Assembly (NCBI RefSeq): GCF_009687865.1
Contig: NZ_BLAE01000016.1
Span: 124,001-188,000 of the forward strand
DNA from: Acrocarpospora macrocephala
GTDB lineage: Bacteria; Actinomycetota; Actinomycetes; Streptosporangiales; Streptosporangiaceae
Direction of reading: 5' to 3'
DNA length: 64,000 nucleotides
The notes below the pieces were generated by a model, which saw only the letters and a list, made by a program, of their open reading frames with translations, was not told where the DNA came from and ran no database searches. Positions within the stretch are counted from its first letter, which is position 1. Each line of letters starts with the position of its first letter. Shown one piece after another: positions 1 through 8,906 of this stretch. The position numbers were made by a program, and so were the translations under genes.

Positions 1-218
1 CCCATCGGCGGCGGCGCGGCGAAAGCTGCACCCCTTACGTTCGGTGACAGATCACGACAACGCCGGGTGGGTTCGGTGCGCTCGTAGTGTGCTCGGATGT
101 CGGGAACCTATCCGGCACGGGCGCGGACGAACCGGCATGAAAATCAGCGGAGTCAGGGACGAAACGGCACAACACGGGACGCCCAGACGGCCCTGCGGAC
201 GGTTGATCACGTAGGGCC

Positions 219-266
219 GCTGACTCTTAGTCAGCGGGTCCGGGGTTCGAGTCCCTGGCGGCGCGC
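219..266 (+). other. 3' fragment of tRNA-Lys(CTT), candidate attachment site
   Basis: The segment reads as the 3' half of a tRNA. There is a five-pair anticodon stem GCTGA/TCAGC around the seven-base loop CTCTTAG (anticodon CTT at 226-228), a five-base variable region, a T stem CGGGG/CCCTG with loop TTCGAGT, and an acceptor 3' strand. No D arm or acceptor 5' strand is found upstream, so this is not a complete tRNA. Integrative elements commonly insert at tRNA 3' ends and leave such a copy at one border, so I read it as an att duplicate; the intact tRNA-Lys would lie outside the window. Read backwards it also gives the spurious peptide GTRTPDPL often seen at tRNA genes. Confidence 0.7.
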
Positions 267-270
267 CCCT

Positions 271-311
271 AAAGAAGGCCCATGTCACCCCATGTGACGT
301 GGGCTTTCTTT
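271..311 (+). terminator. Rho-independent terminator after the tRNA fragment
   Basis: An 18-base arm (271-288) pairs with 294-311 across a five-base loop, allowing G-U pairs, and ends in a TTTCTTT tract. It directly follows the tRNA-Lys fragment and is probably the native terminator of that tRNA, carried along with the duplicated 3' end. Confidence 0.75.
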
Positions 312-1310
312 ATTTGGAGCCCATCCTAACGGAGATCGTTAAGCTGATCGAATACCCCGATTTGTCCTCCGGTGTGCTCGCGGTGTGCTCGTGTGTCACG
401 ATCTTGTAAGCGGCATGGTCGCGGAAAATCAGCTGGCCCGATCCCGCAGCGCAGAGCCGTGCCGTTTCGTGCCGCTTCATCCCTTGTTGTGGCCCACAGG
501 TCCAGCAGCCAGGCGGGAGCTGAACAGCCGTTTGCACAGCCGAGCGTGGGGTTTGCCGCACGGCCACACCGAGAGCGTCGCTCCGGCGCCGTCCTCGTGG
601 TCGCACGGGGCGTAGTCGTCCCGTACGGGTGGGCAGGCAGGAGGGCTGGAGCAGAGAAGATGATCGTTCATGGCGGATGGCCCACACAGGCGGCCACCGA
701 TTCCACCGACACCAACCAAGACCGATCCAGCCGCCCATAAGGGACAAACGATCAATACGCTGAGCTGGGCTTTTTGTGGGCATGATCTGGGCAGATCCTG
801 GGCGATGATCGCAAACATTGTCTACGACGCGTATGGGAAGCCATCGCGGACCAATGAGGAGCGGTCGCGCTGGGTCGTCCATAGGAAGCGGTTGGTTTAT
901 GACAACCGGCGGATTCGGGTCGGCCTGGTTGATGTCTAGATTCGGGATAGGGAGCGGTTTGAGCATCACGTGGTTCATCTGGATCAGGCGGCGATGGCGC
1001 CGAGATCTTTCACCGCCATCCAAGGGAGCCGGTTACCGCGCAGGGGACACGACGCCGGGACGTGCGCAGGTGGGACAGGTGGGAGGCGCCGCTCCAGCAC
1101 GGCGAATGAGCAATGACCTGCGGTGCTATCGCACGACTAGGCCGTTTATCAGGCAGGATCAGGTCTCGTATTCGCCTCGTTGACATCCATCGCGCTCGTT
1201 CGGGATCGGCCGGTTTCTGCTGCTGTGCCAGCGCAGCGACCCGGGATGCATGTCGAGTCCGGTCTGCGTATCACCTGACCTGGTGCATCGAGCGCGGCCC
1301 TGAGGACTGA
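312..1310. other. About 1 kb without a recognisable gene
   Basis: Several overlapping open frames exist on both strands here, but none has a recognisable domain, a convincing ribosome binding site or consistent codon bias. The stretch next to the tRNA fragment is probably decayed DNA at an element border. Confidence 0.4.
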
Positions 1311-1589
1311 CGGCACGGGCTACTTCGAGAAGACGATCCGGCCCGCCCGACCCCGACGCCCACCGTAGAGCCGGCCCCCGAACCGCCCAGCGCCGAGGAG
1401 ATCGCGGCCACCGGCTGCCGTCCCGCCCACCGCGCACCCACGATCCGTCCGGTCGCTCCGAACGTCGCCGCTCAGGTCAACGCGGTCTGGCGGCGTATCG
1501 AACGGTGGCTCGCCCGCAAGGCGCCCGCAACCTATAAGAAGCTCGCACGCCCTGCCACTCAGCGGGCCATCGCCAAAGCCGAGGCGGCC

Positions 1590-2018
1590 ATGGGGATGCG
1601 ATTCCCCGACGACCTGCGCGCCTCTCTGCTCCGTCACGACGGCGGCGGCTCTTGGGGCTTCGGCCCCGCCCCGTTCTATGAGCTGATGTCGGCCAAGTAC
1701 ATTCACTCGGACTGGAAGATGCTCTGCGGCATCGTCCTCGACGGGGCGTCCGGGGAGCTTGACACCAGTTGGTGGGACGGACACCTGATCCCCTTCGCCG
1801 CGGCTCACGACGGCGGCAACCTGTTCATCGACAGCCGTACGGGAAAGACCGGCGACTACTTCAACGAAACGGGCCTGACCTACGAAGGCGACGTGGTCTG
1901 GCCGTCCTACCTCGCGCTGCTCAAAGCGACGGCCCGATCGCTGGAGACCGGTAAGCCCATCCGAGGCTGGCGACCGGCCGTGGACAAGGGCGAGCTGAAC
2001 TGGGACCAGGCATTCTGA
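1590..2018 (+). CDS. SMI1/KNR4 (SUKH) family protein, N-terminus uncertain
   Basis: The 142-residue product has the SUKH pattern: FPDDLRASLLRHDGGG near the start, then Y-rich and W-rich stretches (DTSWWDGHLIPFA) and a C-terminal WPSYLALL helix. SUKH proteins occur as immunity proteins of polymorphic toxins and as stand-alone proteins; no toxin gene is visible beside this one. The reading frame continues upstream of the ATG with family-like sequence (VWRRIERWLARKAPATYKK, then ATQRAIAKAEAAMG) back to a stop at 1308-1310, but I find no ATG or GTG in that stretch. The true 5' end therefore appears lost, or an unusual start is used. The call of the family is fairly secure; functionality is not. 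Confidence 0.6.
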   Translation: MGMRFPDDLRASLLRHDGGGSWGFGPAPFYELMSAKYIHSDWKMLCGIVLDGASGELDTSWWDGHLIPFAAAHDGGNLFIDSRTGKTGDYFNETGLTYEGDVVWPSYLALLKATARSLETGKPIRGWRPAVDKGELNWDQAF

Positions 2019-2128
2019 TCACCCTGCGCCGCCCGAAACTCGAACTCCGGGGGTGAGCAGCGGCTTTGGCAGCCGGTCGGGCGCCACTGCAACCGGTGCT
2101 CGAGGACGCGTGATTTCGGTGAGGAGCG

Positions 2129-3547
2129 TCAGCGCGCCGCATCGGTACAAAAGTGGAACTCCCTGGTAGTTGGCGTCTTGAGCATGACCAGGACACCCGT
2201 GGCGGCGGTCGCGATCCCTTGACCGATCGCCAGGCCGATGGCGCGAGAGTAGTCCTCCAGCACGCCCACACTCCACCCGTACACCGGCATCATGATCGCG
2301 AAGTAGACGGCGACGCCCGTGGTCACGCCGATCACCCACACCCGGCCTCGGCCAAACGGCGGGCTCCGCACGCTGGACACGATCATGAGGGCCAGCCCGT
2401 TGGGCAGCAGGGCCAGGCCCAGGAGGGGATACACGTCGAACAGCAGGTACGGATCCGATTCCCGCATGAGCAGCCAGGCACCGGCCCACAGCATCATCGC
2501 GCCGGCGACGAAGCCGAGCCGGCGCACGCCACAGGCGAGCGTCAGCAGCCCGGCCGCCAGGGCCGCCAGCATCGCCGCCACGGGGACGGAGTCGTCGTAT
2601 CGCCCCGGCGCCGACAGCGACACCGCCTTCTCGGCGTCGAACCCGTAATCCGTCCGGCCCAGCCGGCGCCAGGCACCCGAGACGTCCCGCAGCGCTATCC
2701 CGTCCGCGCCGTTGGCGACGACCACCACGTGCCCGCCGGGACGCGACTGAACCGCAATCGCCAGCGACTCGGCGGCCACGGCGTCCTCGGGCCGGTCGGG
2801 CGGGTAGGCCCGGGTCAGCCGGTCCTGGTCGCTGGGCGAGATCTCCCACGACGTCATCCACTGGCCGTTCGCGGACTCCTCCACCTTGAGCCGGCCGGGA
2901 ACGATCCGGTAGCACCGGTCCACCGCACAAGCCGACGTCCTCGTGGCGGGCGGCCTCACGACTTCGCGCCGGTACCACGATCTTCCGCCGTCGCGGGAGG
3001 CGAAGCCCGGCACGGGGTTGTGGTAGCTGAGGCCGCCGCGGGTGGCGACCACGATCCACTCGCCGATCACGCCGACCGAGTAGGCGCTGTACGGCCGGAA
3101 GACCTCCGGGGCTGCCGTCGCGGCCACGGCCAGCACGGTGATGGGGACCACGGCCACGGCCCGGGCCAGCCGGTCCGCCCTTGAAGCGGGGTGCTTCCAG
3201 ATCCACCAGGCGACGCCCAGCGCGGGCAGGGCGAGCAGGTCGGTGGGATCGGCCAGGACCTCGGCGGGCCCCCAGACCAGGGTCCAGGCCTGGGTGGCGG
3301 CGGCGGCCCCCACGGCGGTGGTCTTCACCAGTGTGAAGAGCACCCCGGTGAGCAGTAAGGACAGGTACGGGACGCGGATCACCAGGTTGAGCAGCGGCGG
3401 AGCCACGACCAGTCCGGCGAGGTCGCTCAGCTTCCCGGTCACCACTCCCGGCCAGAGCGCCTTGAAGAGGTGGTCGTTGCAGAGCAGGCCGAACACGGAG
3501 GCGACGGTGAGCGGGTGACCTATCCAGGCCAGGGCCGATTTCTTCAC
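2129..3547 (-). CDS. Polytopic membrane protein of unknown function
   Basis: The product is 472 residues. The N-terminal third has several hydrophobic segments (for example LSDLAGLVVAPPLLNLVIRV and LSLLLTGVLFTLVKTTAVGA), followed by an extracytoplasmic middle of about 150 residues that contains a short GGLSYHNPVPGFASRDGGRSW stretch reminiscent of BNR/sialidase-type repeats (split here only for description). The C-terminal part again has about five hydrophobic segments. I do not recognise a named family. It stands alone on the minus strand, tail to tail with the SUKH-like gene, and 590 bp of noncoding DNA separates it from the next gene. The ATG at 3547 is preceded by a GGAG-like stretch on the coding strand (AGGTGTGAAG). 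Confidence 0.7.
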   Translation of the reverse strand: MKKSALAWIGHPLTVASVFGLLCNDHLFKALWPGVVTGKLSDLAGLVVAPPLLNLVIRVPYLSLLLTGVLFTLVKTTAVGAAAATQAWTLVWGPAEVLADPTDLLALPALGVAWWIWKHPASRADRLARAVAVVPITVLAVAATAAPEVFRPYSAYSVGVIGEWIVVATRGGLSYHNPVPGFASRDGGRSWYRREVVRPPATRTSACAVDRCYRIVPGRLKVEESANGQWMTSWEISPSDQDRLTRAYPPDRPEDAVAAESLAIAVQSRPGGHVVVVANGADGIALRDVSGAWRRLGRTDYGFDAEKAVSLSAPGRYDDSVPVAAMLAALAAGLLTLACGVRRLGFVAGAMMLWAGAWLLMRESDPYLLFDVYPLLGLALLPNGLALMIVSSVRSPPFGRGRVWVIGVTTGVAVYFAIMMPVYGWSVGVLEDYSRAIGLAIGQGIATAATGVLVMLKTPTTREFHFCTDAAR

Positions 3548-3943
3548 ACCTGGAGAGATAGGGAGTGGTCACCCATAGTTCGCGCTGACCGCATTCGTGA
3601 CGAATCCGCCACCGGGCGTTCACCAAGCCCCGGCAGGCCGGTAGCCGACCCTCCTGGCGGATCGGCCGGGCCCGATCGGCAACCGAACTGAACGACGCCA
3701 GAGGTACCGGCCACCATGCGAGCAGTGCGCCTGCCGAAAGTTCATTCGTGCAGGTCAAGCTGCATGTTGCGATGAGCCTGCGATGTCGCAGACGATATCG
3801 CAGCGTCACCGTGAGCGCCCCTGATGCCGCGAATGCCCTGTCACCCGGAGGTGGCCGCCAACGAGTCGGTTTCGTGGGTAGTGGTACGACCTCGAACACG
3901 TTGGTCAGGCCGCCAATGTTCAGGGCATCCAGCCAAGCTAGCC
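3548..3943. other. Intergenic region, no gene seen
   Basis: This gap between two divergent genes contains only short, unconvincing open frames. It leads into the tandem repeat at 3944. Promoters for the membrane protein and for the phosphoesterase presumably lie in this gap, but I cannot pick out convincing -35/-10 pairs. Confidence 0.4.
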
Positions 3944-4096
3944 GATATCACGTTTCTAATGGCGTCAAACGAACATCATCGCGCCGACGACGAACAGAAG
4001 CGCAGCATTCACCCGAAGAGGACATCACGTTCCAATTGCATCAAACGAACATCATCGCGTCGACGGCGAACAGGAGCGCAGCGTTCACCCGAAGGC
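3944..4096. repeat. Imperfect 76-77 bp tandem duplication
   Basis: Two head-to-tail copies, about 3944-4020 and 4021-4096, share blocks such as TCAAACGAACATCATCGCG and TTCACCCGAAG. They differ by about nine substitutions and one single-base indel. The second copy ends about 40 bp before the phosphoesterase start codon, so the duplication lies in that gene's 5' region. Confidence 0.85.
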
Positions 4097-4136
4097 TGGT
4101 TATCGCCGACAGGCTGCGGCCATCAGTTCCCGCTCC

Positions 4137-5828
4137 ATGGAGAACAACGTGTCGCTTCGCACCTCCCGTACCCGCTACCTGCTCGCCGCCGCGATGACGC
4201 TGGTGGCCCTGATCCCGGCCGTTGACGCTGCAACCGCACAGACCATCCCCGCACAGACCATGTCCGCGCAGTCCGGTGGCCGGGCGACGCCCGGCCAGCA
4301 CTCCATCTGGCGCGGTGACTTCGACACCAACAGTGCCGCTTGGACGATCCAGACCGACGGCACGGCCGCCGAGTGGCGCGGTTGGAGGTTCGCCGAGCGC
4401 GACGCGTGGTTCGCCGCTGCCAAGCCGGCCGGCGTCGGCTGCGACCCGGAGCAGGACGCTCCGCTCGACCCGCGCTGCTTCCTCGACCAGCGTAACCAGT
4501 TCTCCCGGTCCCGCGGCGTGATCGCGGCCGTCGACAACGGCATCGCGGCCGCCAAGGGCGCGGCCGTCGACGCGGCCAACCCGGTCAGCACCACGCTGAC
4601 CAGCCCCGGCGTGCCGGTTTCCGGACAGCGCGAGATCGAGTTGGTCTTCTCCTCGCACTACCGGCAGGCGCACAAGGCCGTCGGCCGGGTGACGGTGTCG
4701 TTCGACGGCGGGGCGGAGACCGAGATCCTGCGCTACTCGCCTGCCCGGATCAGCGCCAACGACGGCGGCGACGTGATCTCCGGCCAGGAGGTCGTCAAGG
4801 TCGAGGTGCCGAACTGGGCGAAGACCGCCGTCTTCCGCTTCGGCTACACCAGCAACCGGCCCCAGCTCTACTGGGCCGTCGACGACGTGGTGGTCCGCGC
4901 CCCGCTCACCCGACTGTCGGGCAAGGCGAAGGCGACGACGCTCCAGGTGTTCAGCGACGTCCAGGGCGAGGGTCTGCCGTACCTGGACGGTGCCCTCGAC
5001 CTGCTGCACCGCGAGGCCCCCAACGCCGGGGCGATGCTGCTCGCCGGCGACGTGATCAGCGGGCCCAGGGAGAACAACCAGGAACAGCAGATCCAGGAGT
5101 ACAACGAGGTCAGCTCGATCTTCGCCGCTCAGAAGCACCTGCCGCCCTTGCTACCCGCGATCGGCAACCACGACGTGCGTAGCACGGTGCTGACCCGCAA
5201 GCAGCAGGTCGACAACTTCGTCGCGTTCGCCAACAAGTGGGGCGCGAAGATCTCGAAGCCGTACTACGAGAAGGTCGTGGGCGGGGTGCCGATCATTGTC
5301 CTCGGCGCGGAGGGCACGGGTACCGACCCGCAGCAGCAGGACATCAGCGACGCGCAGGTGGCGTTCCTGACCCAGCGGCTGGCGTACTGGTCGGCCCAGC
5401 GCAAGCAGGTGGTGGTGATGGGGCACTACCCGTTCGCCTGGTCGGTCTCCGGCACGTACGGCGACTTCTACGGCAACGGCCCGCGGGACGAGCAGCTTGA
5501 ACAGATCATCGGCCGCTATCCCAACGTCATCTATCTGGGCGGGCACAGCCACTGGTCGCCGTACCTCCGGGACTGGTCGGCGCGGGTGCGCACCACCGGT
5601 GGTGACCCGGACGGCTTCACCGCGATCAACACCGGGGCACTGGCGATGGAGTTCGGCCCGAGCCCGGATAACCCGTGGGACGAGGACTCGGTGACCGACC
5701 GGCCCGAGTCGCCGAGCGCGCTGACCATGGCCGTCTACCCGGACCGGACGGTGGTGCGCGCGTTCGACGTACTCACCGGTGAGCAGATCAACGAGGTCGA
5801 GGTGGGCAACCCGCTCTACCGCGGCTGA
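4137..5828 (+). CDS. Secreted calcineurin-like metallophosphoesterase
   Basis: This 563-residue protein begins with a Sec-type signal peptide (RYLLAAAMTLVALIPAVDA, about residues 13-33). After a roughly 230-residue beta-rich N-terminal region comes a calcineurin-like catalytic domain with the ordered motifs FSDVQGE, LLAGDVISG, AIGNHDV, MGHYPF and GGHSHW, which supply the two-metal site. The first motif has Gln where DxH is usual, a departure that may affect one metal ligand. Family members hydrolyse phosphomonoesters or phosphodiesters outside the cell; the substrate here is unknown. The gene is monocistronic, with a strong terminator directly after its stop. Confidence 0.85.
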   Translation: MENNVSLRTSRTRYLLAAAMTLVALIPAVDAATAQTIPAQTMSAQSGGRATPGQHSIWRGDFDTNSAAWTIQTDGTAAEWRGWRFAERDAWFAAAKPAGVGCDPEQDAPLDPRCFLDQRNQFSRSRGVIAAVDNGIAAAKGAAVDAANPVSTTLTSPGVPVSGQREIELVFSSHYRQAHKAVGRVTVSFDGGAETEILRYSPARISANDGGDVISGQEVVKVEVPNWAKTAVFRFGYTSNRPQLYWAVDDVVVRAPLTRLSGKAKATTLQVFSDVQGEGLPYLDGALDLLHREAPNAGAMLLAGDVISGPRENNQEQQIQEYNEVSSIFAAQKHLPPLLPAIGNHDVRSTVLTRKQQVDNFVAFANKWGAKISKPYYEKVVGGVPIIVLGAEGTGTDPQQQDISDAQVAFLTQRLAYWSAQRKQVVVMGHYPFAWSVSGTYGDFYGNGPRDEQLEQIIGRYPNVIYLGGHSHWSPYLRDWSARVRTTGGDPDGFTAINTGALAMEFGPSPDNPWDEDSVTDRPESPSALTMAVYPDRTVVRAFDVLTGEQINEVEVGNPLYRG

Positions 5829-5849
5829 CCGCAAAGGCACGGAGGGACG

Positions 5850-5886
5850 ACGGAACCCGGCCCGGCATGACCGGGCGGGGTTCCGT
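5850..5886 (+). terminator. Terminator after the phosphoesterase gene
   Basis: A 16-base arm at 5850-5865 pairs almost perfectly with 5871-5886 around the loop CATGA. It follows the phosphoesterase stop by about 20 bp and overlaps the end of the lutA remnant on the other strand. Confidence 0.75.
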
Positions 5887-6203
5887 CACAGCCGCGCCCG
5901 CAGCGACGGGAGAGCGGCGAGGGCCGGCGACGGAGGTGAACCGCTCACCCGCCAGCAACCGTCGTACCCGGCAAAGGAGTCGACGAAATTGCGCACGACG
6001 GGCACCGCCTCGTCGAGGTAGCCGGTGTTGACCATCGGCTGCGCGCAGCAGGTCTGCGACTCCGGGAAATCGACGTCGACGCCGAGCCGTCGCAGTAGCC
6101 TCACCACGGCCTGACCTGTGCGCGGGTACAACGCGTCGTTGATGCACGTGACCATCAGGGCTACCCGCACTCGGAGCCTCTCGTTAGGGAGTTGCGCCCG
6201 CAT
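5886..6203 (-). pseudogene. LutA/YkgE-type Fe-S oxidoreductase fragment
   Basis: The first 80 residues match the start of the cysteine-rich (CCG-domain) lactate-utilisation protein LutA: VALMVTCINDALYP, LRRLGVDVDFPESQTCCAQP and NTGYLDEAVPVVRNFVDSF. After FAGYD, where the family continues to a second cysteine motif in a protein of about 250 residues, the sequence departs and stops after 105 codons. LutA works with LutB and LutC to oxidise L-lactate; neither partner is present. The remnant ends inside the terminator of the neighbouring gene. I regard it as a 3'-truncated pseudogene. Confidence 0.7.
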
Positions 6204-6286
6204 CGCCCCGGAGCGTGGGAACCCAGCCCCGGTGGTCCGTGCGGCGAGACCCGCGGCGCTTGCCTCTGCATTGCCGAATCAGTGCT

Positions 6287-6739
6287 TCACGCGCGGCAGA
6301 TCTCACCGATCTTGACTGGGTCGTCGTAAAAGACCGTCCAATCACGAATGAGCCCTTCGCTCATGAAGATGATGTGGCTGGCGTCCATCTCGACTGTCCG
6401 GCCGGTAGCCCGAGAGGTGAGCACAGCGCGCACGGTGATCGCGACACCCTCTTCCCCCACGTAATTCGTGCGATCCAAGATGGCCATGTCGCTCCAGGTC
6501 TCCGACAACAGTGCGAAGAACCGCTGCAACTCATCAGAACCCACCCAGTCGCCCGGAAAGGGCACGGACGGACCCTGATGCATCACGACGTCGGGGTGGA
6601 AGCACGCTGCCATCTCGCTGAAGTCGGCTCCGGCCGCGGCCCCACCGGCTTCGATGTACCTGACCTCCGCATTGAAGAAGCGCTCCATCATCGCCGCGGG
6701 ATCCACCCGACTGGCCTCGGCTGCCCCTTCGTGTTCCAC
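6287..6739 (-). CDS. SnoaL/NTF2-like protein
   Basis: The 150-residue product has the alpha+beta cone pattern of SnoaL-like (NTF2 superfamily) proteins: MMERFFNAEVRYIEAGG at the start, ACFHPDVVMHQGP in the middle, and SEGLIRDWTVFYDDP near the end. The family includes cyclases, dehydratases, isomerases and binding proteins, so the reaction cannot be named. It is clearly paralogous to the gene at 32082 on the other side of the island (shared segments MAACFHP, RFFA-LS-TW, LTSRATGR, GLIRD). A 17-bp palindrome at 6847-6863 lies 108 bp upstream of its start, linking it to the proposed IclR regulon. Confidence 0.75.
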   Translation of the reverse strand: MEHEGAAEASRVDPAAMMERFFNAEVRYIEAGGAAAGADFSEMAACFHPDVVMHQGPSVPFPGDWVGSDELQRFFALLSETWSDMAILDRTNYVGEEGVAITVRAVLTSRATGRTVEMDASHIIFMSEGLIRDWTVFYDDPVKIGEICRA

Positions 6740-6846
6740 GGCCCTCCTCGACGGGGACTGTCGGCAAGGACGCGCCTGCCTTCAAGGGTTGGACAAACCA
6801 CACTTTCGTCAGCACTCTAAGCGCCCGGCCCTCTCGACGAAGCCGC

Positions 6847-6863
6847 GTTCCGCGTTCCAGAAC
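6847..6863. promoter_or_regulatory. Palindromic operator, site 1 (GTTCYGC-N4-CRGAAC)
   Basis: The site reads GTTCCGCGTTCCAGAAC. It lies upstream of the SnoaL-like gene and is one of nine 17-bp copies in the island. An IclR-family binding site is the likely meaning, by inference. Confidence 0.65.
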
Positions 6864-6867
6864 CCTG

Positions 6868-7080
6868 TCACCCCACAGATCGCAGGGCCGCCGTCACGAC
6901 GACAGCAGCCACCACGGCGACGAGGACCGACCGTCCCCGGCACAGGAGGAGAACGCCGACCGCGGTGCCGACGACGTTCGCACCCAGGTCGAACCGCCGC
7001 CCATCCGGACTCCGGCCGTGAACGAGGTGGACACACCAGAACGCTAAGAGCGCAGTACCGAGCCTGCCGTGCTCAGTGCG
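6868..7080 (-). pseudogene. VanZ-like membrane protein C-terminal remnant
   Basis: On the minus strand a stop at 6868-6870 closes a frame of about 70 codons. It encodes EHGRLGTALLAFW, then RRFDLGANVVGTAVGVLLL and a final hydrophobic segment. The aspartate-asparagine-glycine pattern between two hydrophobic helices resembles the C-terminal end of VanZ-family proteins. There is no start codon or N-terminal part; the gene for the IclR regulator abuts it. The assignment is tentative. Confidence 0.4.
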
Positions 7081-7095
7081 CAGTGCAGAACGCGG

Positions 7096-7812
7096 CTAGG
7101 TCCGCTCGTCGATGAGGCTTCTCAGTCGCGGCAGTGCGGCGAGCGCCTGCCTCCGGCCGAAGCGAAGCGAAGGGCCGGAGACGGCAATGGCCACCCCAGG
7201 TCGCTGCGCCCGTCGAGCCGGCAATGCCATCGCCGTAATGCCGCGTTCGCTCTCGGCGACGGTCACGGCGAATCCGTCACGACGTACGGCAGCAAGCTGG
7301 CGGAGCAGCGCTTCGACATCAACGTCGGAGCGGTCGGCGAAGATCGCGCGCACGGCGTCGTCCGACTCGTGGGCGAGCAGCACCTTCCCTCCCGAGTTGC
7401 GTTCGGCGGGCAACCGCGCTCCGATGCGTGAGCCCACAGTCAGCGCTTGCCACGACACGATGCTGTCCAGGAAGACCGCGCTGGCACCTTCGAGGGCGAT
7501 GAGGTGCGCCGTCTCGTTCGTGATCTGCGCGGCACCGGTGAGAACGGGCCCCCAGTAGGCCACGTCGTCACTCCAGTGCTTCGCCTCCGGTAACTGAGGT
7601 AGAGCTGGCCCGGGCCCGTAGGTGTGATCCAGGCGCCGGACCGCAAACCCGCGGTAGACCATCGTCTGCGCTAGCCGGTGCACCGTCGAAGGAACGACGC
7701 CAATTTCTCGCGCGGCCGCGGTGATCGTGAACGCCCCGTCGCGCCTCAGTATCTCCAACAGGGACAGCACATGATCCGCGGCCCCCACGACTGACGGATG
7801 ACGCGGCTGCAT
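7096..7812 (-). CDS. IclR-family transcriptional regulator
   Basis: The 238-residue protein has the IclR layout. The N-terminal winged helix-turn-helix lies at about residues 10-60 (LLEILRRDGAFTITAAAREIGVVPSTVHRLAQ), followed by the ligand-binding domain with SRIGARLPAERNSGGKVLLAH and the SERGITAMALPAR segment. IclR proteins bind short palindromes and often control aromatic catabolism. It follows the ABC importer genes on the same strand with a 42-bp gap, so it is probably the last gene of that operon. It resembles the second IclR protein at 23896. Either or both could read the nine GTTCYGC-type sites. Confidence 0.9.
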   Translation of the reverse strand: MQPRHPSVVGAADHVLSLLEILRRDGAFTITAAAREIGVVPSTVHRLAQTMVYRGFAVRRLDHTYGPGPALPQLPEAKHWSDDVAYWGPVLTGAAQITNETAHLIALEGASAVFLDSIVSWQALTVGSRIGARLPAERNSGGKVLLAHESDDAVRAIFADRSDVDVEALLRQLAAVRRDGFAVTVAESERGITAMALPARRAQRPGVAIAVSGPSLRFGRRQALAALPRLRSLIDERT

Positions 7813-7853
7813 AGGCTCGATGATATGCGGGACGCCGCAGCTCTAGTGCCCGT

Positions 7854-8906
7854 TCACGTCGTCGTGCCGGCCCCCCGGAGGAACCTGGTTGCCGTCACCG
7901 CAACGAGGAGCGCGGTACCATTGAAGAGTGGGTTGACCCACTGCGGGACCCCGAGCAGGTTCAGACCGGCTACCCCGGTGGCGACCGTCAGAACCGCGAT
8001 GATCGTCCCCCAAACGTTGAACCGACCGACGCGGAAGCTCGTTGCGCCGAGGAACGCGGCGGCGAAGGCCGGCAGCAGGAACTCCGGACCGAGCGCCGGG
8101 TTGCCACTCCCGACCTGGCTGGACTGCAGCACCCCCGCCATACCGGCGAGAGCGCCGCCCATCATGAACGCGATGACGGTGACACGGTCCGTATCGATCC
8201 CTGACAAGCGAGCCGCGTTCTGACTACCGCCAACAGCTTCCATCCTCCGGCCGAATGCTGTCCTCTCTAGCACCAGCCACACGATGACCGTGAGGATGGC
8301 GAGGTAGATGATCGGCATGGGGATTCCCCAGAGCTCGGTCGTGGAGATCTCGACAAGCGACGCGGGAACATTCTGGAAGATGGTCTGAGAATCCGTATAC
8401 CACAGCACAACCGCCGAGAGAATCGTTGCCACTCCGAGCGTGACGATGAACGAGTCCAGCTTCAACTTCGCCACGAGGAGTCCGTTGAGCAGGCCCACCA
8501 GAGTCGTGCATGCGACCGCGACCAGGATACCTACCACGAGGTCGACCTCTTGCCGACTCAGCACACCAGGGAGGATCACCTGCGCAAGCCCGAGCTGAGC
8601 ACCGAGCGACAGATCGAACTGCCCCACCACCAAGGTGCAGAGGGCGCTCAGTGCCAGGAGCGCCAGGACAGATTGAGTGGAGAGGATGGTCGTCGCGTTG
8701 CCGAACGTGGCGAACGTCTGGGGAGCAAGGATCGAGAACACGACAATCAGCACCACGAGAAGTGCAGGAAGCGCGAACCTAGCCCATTGCGCAACCTCGT
8801 TCCTCGACGGGCGTCGGGAAGTCGGAACCGCCGGCGGCGGTGTCGAGGATTCTTGAGACGGACCGTTGATCTGGACGTCGTCCGACGTCATGCCGTGCTC
8901 AGACAT
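7854..8906 (-). CDS. ABC importer permease, RbsC type
   Basis: The 350-residue inner-membrane protein has about nine to ten hydrophobic segments and the family features LLALSALCTLVVGQFDLSLG, LNGLLVAKLKLDSFIVTLGV and AFLGATSF. This matches the branched/ribose-type permeases that form the channel of CUT2-class importers. The start at 8906 is preferred because it overlaps the upstream ATPase gene by 8 bp and is preceded by a GGACGGGG stretch; an in-frame ATG at 8939 would overlap by 41 bp. It forms an operon with the ATPase and binding-protein genes. CUT2 importers usually carry monosaccharides but some carry aromatic or other small molecules. Confidence 0.9.
   Translation of the reverse strand: MSEHGMTSDDVQINGPSQESSTPPPAVPTSRRPSRNEVAQWARFALPALLVVLIVVFSILAPQTFATFGNATTILSTQSVLALLALSALCTLVVGQFDLSLGAQLGLAQVILPGVLSRQEVDLVVGILVAVACTTLVGLLNGLLVAKLKLDSFIVTLGVATILSAVVLWYTDSQTIFQNVPASLVEISTTELWGIPMPIIYLAILTVIVWLVLERTAFGRRMEAVGGSQNAARLSGIDTDRVTVIAFMMGGALAGMAGVLQSSQVGSGNPALGPEFLLPAFAAAFLGATSFRVGRFNVWGTIIAVLTVATGVAGLNLLGVPQWVNPLFNGTALLVAVTATRFLRGAGTTT

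Noticed and set aside
52-288. A minus-strand frame reading GAPPGTRTPDPL across the tRNA fragment
   Set aside because: This peptide is the well-known artefact of reading a tRNA gene backwards.
310-1023. A 237-codon minus-strand frame
   Set aside because: No recognisable domain, no ribosome binding site, and competing frames in the same stretch; I cannot support it as a gene.
7026-7091. Two CAGAAC half-sites between the IclR and SnoaL-like genes
   Set aside because: The left arms at the 17-bp spacing (GGTG and AGTG) do not match GTTC, so they were not counted as regulon operators.
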